DNA from: Sphingomonadaceae bacterium
Lineage (GTDB): Bacteria > Pseudomonadota > Alphaproteobacteria > Sphingomonadales > Sphingomonadaceae
DNA: 45,094 nucleotides
Reading direction: 5' to 3'
Assembly (NCBI GenBank): GCA_947476425.1
Contig: CANJQJ010000022.1
Span: 1 to 45,094 of the forward strand
The notes under the pieces were generated by a model that was not told where the DNA came from, did no database searches, and was given only the letters and a program-made list of their open reading frames with translations. A program made the position numbers and the translations under genes. This document shows, piece by piece, positions 1-10,207 of the stretch (its first letter is position 1; each line of letters begins with the position of its first letter).

Positions 1-1242
<1,242 letters not shown>

Positions 1243-1324
1243 GCGGATCACCCTTTCCATCAAACATTACGCGCGGCCTGCAATCGGACCCTTCCGGTCG
1301 CCAGCCACGCGAATCGAATAGTTG

Positions 1325-1351
1325 TTAGCACTCCCACTGGGCGAGTGCCAG
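1325..1351 (-). promoter_or_regulatory. CIRCE operator (HrcA binding site) of groESL
   Basis: The plus strand reads TTAGCACTC-N9-GAGTGCCAG. The left arm matches the CIRCE consensus at 9 of 9 positions and the right arm at 7 of 9 (consensus GAGTGCTAA). CIRCE is the inverted repeat bound by the heat-shock repressor HrcA in front of groE operons. It sits about 82 bases upstream of groES and overlaps the predicted transcription start. Confidence 0.95.
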
Positions 1352-1356
1352 AGCGG

Positions 1357-1384
1357 CATATGGTGGCCGTTCATCGAGCGTCAA
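1357..1384 (-). promoter_or_regulatory. Probable vegetative promoter of groESL
   Basis: On the minus strand a -35 TTGACG (plus positions 1379-1384) is followed after 16 bases by a -10-like CATATG (1357-1362). The implied start near 1350 falls inside the CIRCE repeat, so HrcA bound there would block initiation. This assignment is by eye. Confidence 0.55.
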
Positions 1385-1451
1385 GGCGCTCGACAAGAGC
1401 TTCCGAGAAAAATCTTGCCGAAGCGGCCTCAGGCTCGTCTAAAGCATCACG

Positions 1452-2000
1452 ATGCTGACGCTGCCCAATATCCTGACGCTCTCGCGCATTTTCGCCGTGC
1501 CGATCCTCATCGCGTTGCTCTGGCATCCGAGCCGGTTCGATTATGCGCTGACCTACGGCCTCTTCGTGCTGATGGGCGTAACCGATTATTTCGACGGCTA
1601 TCTCGCGCGTTCGCAGGGCACTGTTTCCAAGCTCGGCGTCTTCCTGGATCCGATCGCGGACAAGATCATGGTGGCTGCCGTCATCGTGATGCTGATCACC
1701 ACCGGCGACATTGCGCACTGGACGGTAATCGCGGCAATGATCATCCTGCTTCGGGAAATCGCGGTCTCGGGGCTGCGTGAGTTCCTGGCCGAGCTGCGCG
1801 TGTCGATGCCGGTGAGCCAGCTTGCCAAGTGGAAGACCGCGCTCCAGCTGGTCGCGCTTGGCGCGCTGATCCTGGGTGGTGCGCTTCCGCAATGGCCATT
1901 CGTGCACGAAACGGGACTTTATAGCTTGTGGGCGGCTGCGGTGCTGACCATGATCACTGGCTGGGACTATTTGCGTGCCGGCATCCGGCATATGGATTGA
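1452..2000 (+). CDS. pgsA: CDP-diacylglycerol-glycerol-3-phosphate 3-phosphatidyltransferase
   Basis: This inner-membrane enzyme makes phosphatidylglycerol phosphate from CDP-diacylglycerol and glycerol 3-phosphate, the committed step to phosphatidylglycerol and cardiolipin. It is 182 residues long, normal for the family. The CDP-alcohol phosphatidyltransferase signature is complete: D48-G49, A52-R53, G62, D66 and D70 (DGYLAR ... GVFLDPIAD). Several hydrophobic membrane segments surround it. The N-terminus MLTLPNILTLSRI is typical, although no good ribosome binding site is visible. The gene is divergent from groES, and moaD begins 7 bases after its stop. Confidence 0.96.
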   Translation: MLTLPNILTLSRIFAVPILIALLWHPSRFDYALTYGLFVLMGVTDYFDGYLARSQGTVSKLGVFLDPIADKIMVAAVIVMLITTGDIAHWTVIAAMIILLREIAVSGLREFLAELRVSMPVSQLAKWKTALQLVALGALILGGALPQWPFVHETGLYSLWAAAVLTMITGWDYLRAGIRHMD

Positions 2001-2007
2001 AACGAGC

Positions 2008-2265
2008 ATGGCGATCGAAATCCTCTATTTTGCCTGGGTGCGTGAAGCGGTTGGCTGCGATGGCGAAACGATCTCGCCGCCGGAGACCGTGATCGTCGTC
2101 GCCGACCTGCTCGACTGGCTCTCGGCGCGCAGCGAGGCCCATGGCCGCGCGCTTGCCGATCGCGGGCGTTTGCGGGTCGCGATCGACCAGGGCTTCGCCG
2201 CGCTTGACGCCCCGATTTCGGGCGCCCGCGAAATCGCGATCTTTCCGCCGGTGACAGGCGGATGA
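2008..2265 (+). CDS. moaD: Molybdopterin synthase sulfur carrier subunit MoaD
   Basis: This is the small ubiquitin-like subunit of molybdopterin synthase. Its C-terminal glycine is thiocarboxylated and donates sulfur to precursor Z. The 85-residue protein begins MAIEILYFAWVREAVG and ends in the obligatory Gly-Gly (PVTGG). The frame opens earlier, at 1975, but that would overlap pgsA, and the family starts at the ATG at 2008. It overlaps moaE by four bases (ATGA), so the two subunits are translationally coupled. Molybdopterin is required by the nitrate reductase NasA encoded further along this window. Confidence 0.95.
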   Translation: MAIEILYFAWVREAVGCDGETISPPETVIVVADLLDWLSARSEAHGRALADRGRLRVAIDQGFAALDAPISGAREIAIFPPVTGG

Positions 2266-2702
2266 TCGAGGTCCGCGTCCAGGCCGGGGATTTCGATCCC
2301 GGGGTCGAGCTCGATCGGTTCGGTTCGCTCGGCGCAGGCGGGATTGCGAGTTTCACGGGGCTGGTTCGCGCCGATGGCGATCTGGTTGCGATGACGCTTG
2401 AGCATTATCCGGCGATGACCGAGCGTTCGCTTCGCAACATTGCCGACCAGGCCGCGGAGCGCTGGCCGCTCTCCGGCATCGTGGTGATCCATCGCCATGG
2501 TCGGCTCGTCCCCGGCGATCGAATCGTTTTCGTCGCAACCGCTTCCTCGCATCGCGCCGCAGCGCTCGAATCCTGCGCATTCCTGATCGACTGGCTCAAG
2601 ACCGACGCGCCTTTCTGGAAGCGCGAGGAATGGGCGGACGGCCGCCATCGCTGGGTCGAGGCAAAGGTCGATGACGATCAGGCGCGCCAGCGTTGGGAAT
2701 AA
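2262..2702 (+). CDS. moaE: Molybdopterin synthase catalytic subunit MoaE
   Basis: This is the large subunit of molybdopterin synthase, which converts cyclic pyranopterin monophosphate to molybdopterin using sulfur from MoaD. It has 146 residues, typical for the family. Recognisable segments are GGIASFTGLVR near the N-terminus, IVVIHRHGRLVPGD in the middle, and the lysine-bearing active-site region FWKREEWADG near residue 120. The start codon overlaps the moaD stop (ATGA). Confidence 0.95.
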   Translation: MIEVRVQAGDFDPGVELDRFGSLGAGGIASFTGLVRADGDLVAMTLEHYPAMTERSLRNIADQAAERWPLSGIVVIHRHGRLVPGDRIVFVATASSHRAAALESCAFLIDWLKTDAPFWKREEWADGRHRWVEAKVDDDQARQRWE

Positions 2703-2783
2703 GCGCCCGAGCGATGTTGCGCCCGGCCTGAGTTCGAAAATCCTCCCCTTCCCGCCTGCCGATCCCCACTCTATACGCTTCGC

Positions 2784-4766
2784 ATGTCCGACGACCTGTT
2801 CGCCTCCGCACCCTCCACCAGCTCCGGAAATTACGACGCTTCGGCGATCGAGGTGCTGGAGGGGCTTGAGCCGGTCCGCCGCAGGCCCGGCATGTATATC
2901 GGCGGCACGGACGAGCGCGCCTATCATCACCTCGCCGCCGAGGTGATCGACAATGCGATGGACGAGGCGGTCGCCGGCCACGCAAACCGGATCGAGGTCT
3001 CGCTCCAGCCAGACAATCGCCTGATCGTGATGGACAATGGCCGGGGCATTCCGGTCGATCCGCATCCGAAATTTCCGGGTAAGTCTGCGCTCGAAGTGAT
3101 CATGACGACGCTCCATTCGGGCGGCAAGTTCAGCGACAAGGCCTATGCCACGTCGGGCGGCCTGCATGGCGTCGGCGTTTCGGTGGTCAATGCGCTGTCG
3201 ACCGAGACGGTGGTCGAGGTTGCGCGCAACAAGGAGCTTTTCCGCCAGCGTTTCGCGCGAGGGCTCGCCACGTCCGGCCTCGAAAAGCTCGGTGCGGCGC
3301 CCAATCGTCGTGGCACCAGCGTTTCCTTCTCTCCCGATCCCGAGATTTTCGGTCCCGCAGCGCATTTCAAGCCCGCACGCCTTCACAGGCTGGCGCGCTC
3401 CAAGGCCTATCTGTTCGCCGGCGTCGAGATTCGCTGGAAGTGCGATCCCTCGCTGATCACCGATGAAACCCCTTCGGAAGCGGTATTCCAGTTCCCCGGC
3501 GGGCTCGCCGATCACCTGCGCGAGCAGATCGGCGTGCGCGAATGCGCGACGACCGAATTCTTCACGGGCAAGCAGGATTTCCCCAACACGCAGGGCTCGG
3601 TCGAATGGGCCGTGGCGTGGCTGCTGTGGTCCGAGGGAAGCTACAGTTACTATTGCAACACCATCCCGACCCCGGATGGTGGGACGCACGAGGCGGGGCT
3701 TCGCACTGCGCTGGTCAAGGGCATCCGCGCCTTTGCCGATCTGATCGGCCAGAAGAAGGCCAAGGATATCGCCGCCGAGGATATCGTCACCGGCGCCGAA
3801 CTGATGCTCTCGGTGTTCATCCGCGAACCGCAGTTCCAGAGCCAGACCAAGGACCGGCTGACCTCGCCTGATGCCGCGCGGCTGGTCGAGAATGCCGTAC
3901 GCGATCATTTCGACCATTTCCTCGCGGACAACATGGATCGCGGCAAGGCGCTGCTCGGTTTCGTGCTCGATCGGATGGACGAGCGGCTGCGGCGCAAGGC
4001 CGAACGCGAGATCAAGCGCAAGACCGCGACGTCGGGGCGCAAGTTGCGCCTGCCCGGCAAGCTCACGGATTGCGCCAACGATGATCCCGCCGGCACCGAG
4101 ATCTTCATCGTCGAGGGCGATTCCGCGGGTGGCTCGGCCAAGCAGGCGCGGGATCGCAAGACCCAGGCGATCCTGCCGATTCGCGGCAAGATCCTCAACG
4201 TAGCTTCGGCCAACAACGCCAAGATCAACGCCAACCTGGAAATCGCCGACCTCATCCAGGCGCTCGGTTGCGGCACCCGCAAGGATTGCAACCCCGATAC
4301 GCTGCGCTACGAGCGGGTCGTGATCATGACCGACGCCGACGTCGATGGCGCCCATATCGCGACGCTCCTGATGACATTCTTCTTCCAGGAAATGCCCGAT
4401 CTGGTGCGCCGGGGGCATCTTTATCTTGCCCAGCCACCGCTTTACCGGATTACTGCCGGTGCGGTCAGCCATTATGCGCGCGACGAAGCGCAACGGGCCG
4501 AGATCGAGAACAAGACGTTCAAGAACAAGAAGGTCGAGGTCAGCCGCTTCAAGGGCCTCGGCGAGATGAACCCAATCCAGTTGCGCGAAACAACGATGGA
4601 TCCGAAGACCCGCACGCTCATCCGAGTCACGCTTCCGCAGGAATATGAGGAACGCATGGGGGTGCGCGATCTGGTCGAGCGGCTGATGGGCAAGAATCCC
4701 GAACATCGCTTCCATTTCATCCAGGCCAATGCGGCGAGCCTCGACGAGGATGTCATCGACGCCTGA
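2784..4766 (+). CDS. parE: DNA topoisomerase IV subunit B
   Basis: This is the ATPase subunit of topoisomerase IV, which decatenates daughter chromosomes together with ParC. The 660-residue protein has the GHKL ATP site (EVIDNAMDEA, DNGRGIP, GGLHGVGVSVVNALS) and a TOPRIM domain with EGDSAGG near residue 443 and the acidic TDADVDGAH near 515. The C-terminal RFKGLGEMNPIQLRETTMDP has the QLRETTMDP form typical of ParE; GyrB usually has LWETTMDP. It stands alone, 81 bases after moaE, and its 3' side carries a REP-like element shared with the convergent gene downstream. Confidence 0.95.
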   Translation: MSDDLFASAPSTSSGNYDASAIEVLEGLEPVRRRPGMYIGGTDERAYHHLAAEVIDNAMDEAVAGHANRIEVSLQPDNRLIVMDNGRGIPVDPHPKFPGKSALEVIMTTLHSGGKFSDKAYATSGGLHGVGVSVVNALSTETVVEVARNKELFRQRFARGLATSGLEKLGAAPNRRGTSVSFSPDPEIFGPAAHFKPARLHRLARSKAYLFAGVEIRWKCDPSLITDETPSEAVFQFPGGLADHLREQIGVRECATTEFFTGKQDFPNTQGSVEWAVAWLLWSEGSYSYYCNTIPTPDGGTHEAGLRTALVKGIRAFADLIGQKKAKDIAAEDIVTGAELMLSVFIREPQFQSQTKDRLTSPDAARLVENAVRDHFDHFLADNMDRGKALLGFVLDRMDERLRRKAEREIKRKTATSGRKLRLPGKLTDCANDDPAGTEIFIVEGDSAGGSAKQARDRKTQAILPIRGKILNVASANNAKINANLEIADLIQALGCGTRKDCNPDTLRYERVVIMTDADVDGAHIATLLMTFFFQEMPDLVRRGHLYLAQPPLYRITAGAVSHYARDEAQRAEIENKTFKNKKVEVSRFKGLGEMNPIQLRETTMDPKTRTLIRVTLPQEYEERMGVRDLVERLMGKNPEHRFHFIQANAASLDEDVIDA

Positions 4767-4783
4767 ACAGGCGCGGGTGGTAT

Positions 4784-4881
4784 CGTCACCCCGGCGAAGG
4801 CCGGGGTCCATGCTTGCGATTTCGCTTCGATCACAAGACCTGTGGGTCCCATGGATCCCGACTTTCGTCGGGATGACGGGG
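4784..4881. repeat. REP-like extragenic palindromic element, copy 1
   Basis: This element of about 97 bp has ends that are inverted copies of each other, CGTCACCCCGG...CGGGATGACG. Each end is itself a small hairpin: CCCCGGC-gaag-GCCGGGG on the left and CCCGAC-tttc-GTCGGG on the right. The core contains AGACCTGTGGGTCC. Three further copies lie at 33873, 34672 and 35492. It fills the gap between the convergent genes parE and the E1 dehydrogenase, where it could act as a two-way terminator. Confidence 0.85.
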
Positions 4882-4929
4882 GAGGTGCCGGATTGGCGGT
4901 GTTTCAATCCTGCCGAATCAAAGACTGAA

Positions 4930-7134
4930 TCACACGCGAACCAATTCCAGCGCTGCGGCGATGATGGAATCGCGGCTCGGCAAGGTCAGGGTTGCGGCGC
5001 GGGCGAGGGGGATGAAGCTGTCCTCGGCGGCGATTCGACGGACCGCCAAATTCGGCGCTCGCTCGGCAAGCATCGTGAACAACCCCTCGCTCTGCGAACC
5101 CGTTGCCCGGCATTCGTCGACGATGAGGACATGTTGGCAGGGGCCGATTTCCGCGAGAATGGCGTCCGGGTCGAGCGGCGCGATCCAGCGCAGGTCGATC
5201 ACGCGCGCGTCGATGCCGTGCGTTTCGGCAAGGATGCTCTGCGCCTGGCGAGACAGGTAATAGCCATTTGCATAGCTGATGATCGCGAGATCGCTGCCGT
5301 CGCCATGGCGGCCAGGCACGCCGATCCGCATGGTTTCCAGCCGATCGTACGGGCTTGTCCAGAGGCCATCGCCTTCGGCATTGAGATCCCGGGTCATGTA
5401 GAGCGCGATCGGTTCGATGAAGATGACGACCCGCTGTTCGTCGCGAGCAAGGCGAACGCACTCGCGGAGCATCGCGACGGCATCGCGGCCGTTGCTTGGG
5501 CAGGCGACGATCAAGCCGGGAATATCGCGAAAGACGGCCAGGCTGTTGTCGTTGTGGAAATGGCCGCCAAAGCCCTTCTGGTAGCCGAGCCCAGCGACGC
5601 GGACGATCATCGGATTGGCAAATTGGCCATTCGAGAAGAAGGGCAGCGTAGCCGCTTCGCCGCGCAACTGGTCCTCGGCGTTGTGGACATAGGCGAGGAA
5701 CTGGATTTCGGCGATGGCGAGCAGGTCGTTGTGCGCGAAGCCGATCGCGAGGCCGAGGATGCTTTGTTCGTCGAGCAATGTGTTGATGACGCGCGCTGGG
5801 CCGAAGCGGGAATGAAGCTTGGCGGTGACATTGTAGACGCCGCCCTTGGCGCCGACATCCTCGCCCGCGACCACGATTTCCCGATGTTCGAGCATGAGAT
5901 CGGCGAGCGCCCAGCTCAACAGGCGCGCCATGTGCTGGGGCTTGTCCATCTGGGGCAGGTCGGTGCCGAACAGCGCGTTGCGCTTCGATTCGTCCAGCCC
6001 GTCATCCTCGCAGACTTGTGGATTTCGCCTGGGCGGAATGATGCTCGCCATCACCTGCGCGGTGGTGGTGATCCTGGGGCGCTTGATCGCTTCCTCGGCC
6101 AGGCGAGCGACGGTTTCGCCGGTCTGTTCGTAGAGGACGAGGATCTGGTCGGGGCGCAATATCCCGAGGTCGGACAGGATCGCTGCGCCGTGGATCAGGG
6201 GGTCGGAAGCTTCGCATTCGGCAATTTCGGCCATCGACAGATAAGCGGCCTGCACGTCGGAGCCGGCGTGTCCGTAGAGGCGCGCGCAGCGCATGTGGAG
6301 GAAGACCGGTCGGCGACGGATGCGGGCGATTTCGGCGGCTTCGCTGGCGGCGCGATAGGTATCGAGCAGGTCGAGGCCGTCGCAGGCGATGTAGTGAAGC
6401 CCGGGCCGGTTTCGAAAGCTTGCCGCGATCCAGCCCGGGGGCGTGCGGGTCGAAATGCCGATGCCATTGTCCTCGCAGACCAGCAGCAGCGGCATCGGCG
6501 TGCCCTGATAGGCCGCCCAGCTCGCGGTGTTGAATGCGCCCTGCGCCGTCGAGTGGTTGGCGGAGGCATCCCCGAAGCTCGCGACGACGATTGCGTCAGG
6601 CGCCAACGGGCGATCCGTCAGGCCGATTGCCGTGGCAATGCCGATGCTGAAGGCGGCGCCGACCGCCTTGGGCAGATGCGACGCAATCGTGCTCGTTTGC
6701 GGCGGGATATTGAGGACCTTCGAGCCGAGCACCTTGTGGCGTCCACCCGAGATCGGATCGTCGGCGGAAGCTGCAAAGCTCAGCAGCATGTCCCAGGCCG
6801 GGGTCTGGCCGGGCAGCTGCTTCGATCGCTGGATCTGAAACGCGGCATCGCGATAATGAAGGAAGGCCATGTCACCGAGGCGCGTGGCGGCCGCGATCGC
6901 GGCATTGCCCTCATGTCCCGAGCTGCCGATCGTGTAGAAACCCTCGCCGCGCGCCTGGAGCGCTCGCGACGCCCGATCGAGCTGGCGGCTGAGGATTTGC
7001 GATTCGAAGATCTCGACGAGTTGGGAGTCCGTCAGCCCCGCATCGGCGAGCGTGAGTGCTGAGCGGCGCGGCGGAAGATCGCCCGAGCGTAGCGCGGCGA
7101 CGAGGTTGGCATGGACGGATTCGGCTGGATCCAT
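4930..7134 (-). CDS. Fused alpha/beta E1 component of a 2-oxoacid dehydrogenase (thiamine-diphosphate dependent)
   Basis: This 734-residue protein joins both halves of an E1 decarboxylase. An alpha-type domain (about residues 1-380) holds GSSGHEGNAA and the thiamine-diphosphate motif running from SFGDASANHS to CEDNGIGIS. A beta-type transketolase domain (about 400-734) holds AGEDVGAKGGVYNVT and DEQSILGLAIGFA. Such enzymes decarboxylate a 2-oxoacid, often a branched-chain one, and acylate a lipoyl E2. The usual GDG of the cofactor motif is GDA here. The ATG at 7132-7134 begins MDPAESVHANLV; an earlier ATG at 7173 would run into the upstream gene. It starts one base after the stop of the glutaryl-CoA dehydrogenase gene, so they are one operon. 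No E2 or E3 gene lies nearby and the substrate is unknown. Confidence 0.8.
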   Translation of the reverse strand: MDPAESVHANLVAALRSGDLPPRRSALTLADAGLTDSQLVEIFESQILSRQLDRASRALQARGEGFYTIGSSGHEGNAAIAAATRLGDMAFLHYRDAAFQIQRSKQLPGQTPAWDMLLSFAASADDPISGGRHKVLGSKVLNIPPQTSTIASHLPKAVGAAFSIGIATAIGLTDRPLAPDAIVVASFGDASANHSTAQGAFNTASWAAYQGTPMPLLLVCEDNGIGISTRTPPGWIAASFRNRPGLHYIACDGLDLLDTYRAASEAAEIARIRRRPVFLHMRCARLYGHAGSDVQAAYLSMAEIAECEASDPLIHGAAILSDLGILRPDQILVLYEQTGETVARLAEEAIKRPRITTTAQVMASIIPPRRNPQVCEDDGLDESKRNALFGTDLPQMDKPQHMARLLSWALADLMLEHREIVVAGEDVGAKGGVYNVTAKLHSRFGPARVINTLLDEQSILGLAIGFAHNDLLAIAEIQFLAYVHNAEDQLRGEAATLPFFSNGQFANPMIVRVAGLGYQKGFGGHFHNDNSLAVFRDIPGLIVACPSNGRDAVAMLRECVRLARDEQRVVIFIEPIALYMTRDLNAEGDGLWTSPYDRLETMRIGVPGRHGDGSDLAIISYANGYYLSRQAQSILAETHGIDARVIDLRWIAPLDPDAILAEIGPCQHVLIVDECRATGSQSEGLFTMLAERAPNLAVRRIAAEDSFIPLARAATLTLPSRDSIIAAALELVRV

Positions 7135-7135
7135 C

Positions 7136-8344
7136 CTAGAAAAACGCCTGCAATCCCGTCTGGGCGCGGCCAAGGATCAGCGCATGCACGTCGTGCGTGC
7201 CCTCGTAGGTGTTGACGGTCTCGAGGTTCGCGGCGTGGCGCATGACGTGATATTCGTCCGCGATGCCGTTGCCGCCGTGCATGTCGCGCGCCATTCGGGC
7301 GATGTCGAGCGCCTTGCCGGTGTTGTTGCGTTTCATGAGGCTGACCATGTCGGGCGCGGCCTTGCCTGCATCCATCAGGCGACCGAGGCGGAGCGCCCCG
7401 AACAGGCCGAGGGTGATTTCAGTCTGCATGTCGGCAAGTTTCTTCTGGAAGAGCTGGGTTGCGGCAAGCGGGCGGCCGAACTGGTGCCGATCGAGGCCAT
7501 ATTGGCGCGCGGCGTGCCAGCAATATTCGGCCGCGCCCATCGCGCCCCATGCTATGCCGTAGCGCGCGCGGTTGAGGCAGCCGAACGGCGCCTTCAGGCC
7601 TTCGCCGTTTGGAAGCAGCGAGTCCTCGCCCACTTCCACTCCGTCCATGGCGATCTGGCCAGTGACTGAGGCGCGCAGCGAAAGCTTGCCTTCGATCTTG
7701 GGTGTTTCGAGCCCGGCCATCCCCCGTTCGAGGATGAAGCCGCGAACCGCGCCGCCATGCGCGTCCGATTTTGCCCAGACGACCATCACGTCGGCGATTG
7801 GCGCATTCGTGATCCAGGTCTTGGTGCCTGAAATGCGATAGCCGCCCTTCGTCCGTTCGGCGCGCGTACGCATTCCGGCCGGATCCGAGCCTGCATCGGG
7901 TTCGGTGAGGCCGAAGCAGCCGATCTTTTCGCCCGAAGCGAGGCCCGGGAGATGCGACTTGCGCTGCGCTTCCGAGCCATAGGCGAAGATTGGATGCATC
8001 ACGAGCGAGGACTGGACCGACAGCATCGAGCGATAGCCACTGTCGACACGTTCAATCTCCCGCGCGACCAGTCCGTAGCTGACATAATTGGCATTCGCGC
8101 CGCCATAGGCTTCGGGCAATGTGATCCCCAGCAGCCCGAGCGCGCCGGCTTCGCTGAAGAATTCGCGATCGATCGTCTCGTTGCGATAGGCCTGCAGAAT
8201 TCGCGGCTGGAGCCGATCCTGCGCAAATCCGCGCGCCGTATCCTGGATCAGTCGCTCTTCCTCGGAAAGCTCGCCTTGGAGCAACAGGGGATCATCCCAG
8301 GCGAAGCGTCCCTCAAATGCGCCGGCGTCATGCATAGTTGACAT
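7136..8344 (-). CDS. gcdH: Acyl-CoA dehydrogenase, glutaryl-CoA dehydrogenase type
   Basis: This FAD enzyme of about 402 residues belongs to the acyl-CoA dehydrogenase family. Glutaryl-CoA dehydrogenases oxidise and decarboxylate glutaryl-CoA to crotonyl-CoA in lysine and tryptophan breakdown. Supporting motifs are [13 protein letters not shown] in the middle domain, [16 protein letters not shown], and the C-terminal [14 protein letters not shown], whose glutamate is the expected catalytic base. The ATG at 8344 has a GGGG ribosome-binding stretch just upstream; ATGs at 8353 and 8335 are alternatives. It is cotranscribed with the E1 fusion gene that follows it. That the substrate is glutaryl-CoA is inferred from motif resemblance only. 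Confidence 0.85.
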   Translation of the reverse strand: MSTMHDAGAFEGRFAWDDPLLLQGELSEEERLIQDTARGFAQDRLQPRILQAYRNETIDREFFSEAGALGLLGITLPEAYGGANANYVSYGLVAREIERVDSGYRSMLSVQSSLVMHPIFAYGSEAQRKSHLPGLASGEKIGCFGLTEPDAGSDPAGMRTRAERTKGGYRISGTKTWITNAPIADVMVVWAKSDAHGGAVRGFILERGMAGLETPKIEGKLSLRASVTGQIAMDGVEVGEDSLLPNGEGLKAPFGCLNRARYGIAWGAMGAAEYCWHAARQYGLDRHQFGRPLAATQLFQKKLADMQTEITLGLFGALRLGRLMDAGKAAPDMVSLMKRNNTGKALDIARMARDMHGGNGIADEYHVMRHAANLETVNTYEGTHDVHALILGRAQTGLQAFF

Positions 8345-8458
8345 TAACCCCATAGAATGCAGGAGTAAATATGCACGCCGGCGCCCTCTTCGTATAGCGA
8401 CATTCGATGATCTATGTTGGGATCATGCGGGATCGGACGGGATCAGACGGGGCGACGG

Positions 8459-10006
8459 TCACTCATAGAGTATTGCCGGCGTTTCCCCGTCGCTCTTGGG
8501 TACGCGGCCAGCGCTCTTGTGGAGCAGCAGGACCATCGGCAACGCTATGAACACGGCCCACATCATCAGCCAATAATCGTCGAGATAGGCGATCATCATC
8601 GCCTGGCGATTGATCTCGGCATCGACCATCGCGGCGATCACATTGCCGGACTGGCCGAATGCGTGGGAAAGGCCGGGATCGAGATAAGGCGCGCTGACGG
8701 CGGTAAGCCTTCCGCCGATATCCGCATGGCTGACCTGGATATTGCGTGCGAGCAGGGCGCTGAGAACCGAGATGCAGATCGAACTGCCAAGGCTCCTGCT
8801 TATCGAGAAGAGCGATGCGCCCTCGGTCCGCAGGCTCGGCGCCAGCGTGTCGAACGCCATGAGCTGCAGCGGCATGAAGACCAGCCCGACGCCGATCCCC
8901 TGCAATATGCCGCTCCAGATAATGGGTCCGCCGGCCATCTGGAGATTGAACTCGGTCATGATTAGCAAGCCGAAGGCAGTCAGCAACATTCCCGCCGCCA
9001 CGACGAAACGCGCCTGCACGATTTTTATCAGCCGTCCGGCCATGAGCATTCCGACGAGCGTTGCGGCGCCGCGGGGGAGCATCACCATGCCCGCGGTCAT
9101 CGTGTCGTAGCCCATCAGGTGCTGCAACATCGGCGCAACCAGTGCCGCGCCGCCATAGACGACGCCGGAAGTGACGAAGATGAAGAAGGTCGATGTGACG
9201 AGATTGCGATCGCGGAAGACTGCGATCGGGATAAGCGGATTTCGTGCCGTGCTGCTGTGAATCACGAAGACCCAGGCCGCGGCGATCGCGATGGCGGTTT
9301 CGACCAGGATCTCGCGCGATTCGAACCAGTCGAGGTGCGGGCCACGATCCAGCATCAGCTGGAAGGCGCTGAGCGCGATCGCAAGCAGGGCGAAGCCGAA
9401 CAGGTCGAAGGGACGCTTTTCCACCTTGGGCTCGGCGATGAGCAGCCAGCAACCTAGCACCGCGACGGCGCCGACCGGGATATTGATGAAGAAGATCCAG
9501 CGCCAATCCATCGTATCGACGATCCAGCCGCCGATCACCGGCCCGAAGATCGGCCCGACCATCACGCCCGATATCCAGATCGTCATCGCCTGGGCGCGCT
9601 TTTCGGGAGGCGACGAATCGACCAGCGTCGCGATGCCGAGTGGAATGATGAAGGCTCCGAAAATGCCCTGGATCGCGCGCGCTACGACCATCAGCTCGAG
9701 ACTCTTGGCACCGCCACATAGCGCCGAAGATGCGGTGAACACCGTGATCGCGATGATGAGGACGCGACGCCGGCCGAAATGGCTTTCGAGCCAGCCGGAT
9801 ATCGGCGTCGCGATTGCGGAGGTGATGATATAGGAGGTAAGCACCCAGGCAATGCTCTCAGGGGTAGCGCCAAGCGCGGCCTGCATGTGCGGCAGCGCAA
9901 CATTCGCAATCGTCCCGTCGAGAGCCTGCATCAGCGTGGCGGCCATCACCGTGACGATGATCAGCGCCCGTTTCTGAGGCGAGGGGAATTGCGGCGCGTC
10001 CGTCAT
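8459..10006 (-). CDS. DHA2-family MFS drug exporter (EmrB/QacA type)
   Basis: This is a 515-residue inner-membrane protein with about 14 hydrophobic segments, typical of the DHA2 branch of major facilitator multidrug exporters. The N-terminal LMQALDGTIANVALPHMQ matches the conserved first-helix motif LDxTIVNVALP. GWLESHFGRRRVL is the loop 2-3 motif, and GPVIGGWIVDTMDWRWIFFINIP is the antiporter motif C region. No EmrA-type membrane fusion partner is adjacent, so either one lies elsewhere or the pump works alone. The substrate cannot be read from the sequence. Confidence 0.92.
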   Translation of the reverse strand: MTDAPQFPSPQKRALIIVTVMAATLMQALDGTIANVALPHMQAALGATPESIAWVLTSYIITSAIATPISGWLESHFGRRRVLIIAITVFTASSALCGGAKSLELMVVARAIQGIFGAFIIPLGIATLVDSSPPEKRAQAMTIWISGVMVGPIFGPVIGGWIVDTMDWRWIFFINIPVGAVAVLGCWLLIAEPKVEKRPFDLFGFALLAIALSAFQLMLDRGPHLDWFESREILVETAIAIAAAWVFVIHSSTARNPLIPIAVFRDRNLVTSTFFIFVTSGVVYGGAALVAPMLQHLMGYDTMTAGMVMLPRGAATLVGMLMAGRLIKIVQARFVVAAGMLLTAFGLLIMTEFNLQMAGGPIIWSGILQGIGVGLVFMPLQLMAFDTLAPSLRTEGASLFSISRSLGSSICISVLSALLARNIQVSHADIGGRLTAVSAPYLDPGLSHAFGQSGNVIAAMVDAEINRQAMMIAYLDDYWLMMWAVFIALPMVLLLHKSAGRVPKSDGETPAILYE

Positions 10007-10207
10007 TTCTTCTCCCTCAGGCTTTGCGTTCGAAAGGTCGATTTTACGTATTTCGGCGGCGCTATGCCAGCCTTAGGCAAGCAGGCCTCGAATTTGCAAC
10101 CAAATGGCGCAAGGGCAATGATTTTCGATGAATCGAGTGGCGGGCGGAAGCAAACTATTAACATGTGATACCGTAACGAAGCGCTTTGGAAATGGTGAGG
10201 GAATCGC

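Noticed and set aside
2025..4907. 960-codon open frame on minus across moaD-parE
   Set aside because: It is the antisense shadow of moaD, moaE and parE, which have full family motifs. No recognisable domain on the opposite strand.
4729..7062. 777-codon open frame on plus across the E1 gene
   Set aside because: It is antisense to the E1 fusion gene, with a low-complexity charged translation and no motifs.
8463..9719. 418-codon alternative minus frame within the DHA2 exporter gene
   Set aside because: It is frame-shifted from a complete 14-helix transporter and its translation is Arg-rich and non-membrane.
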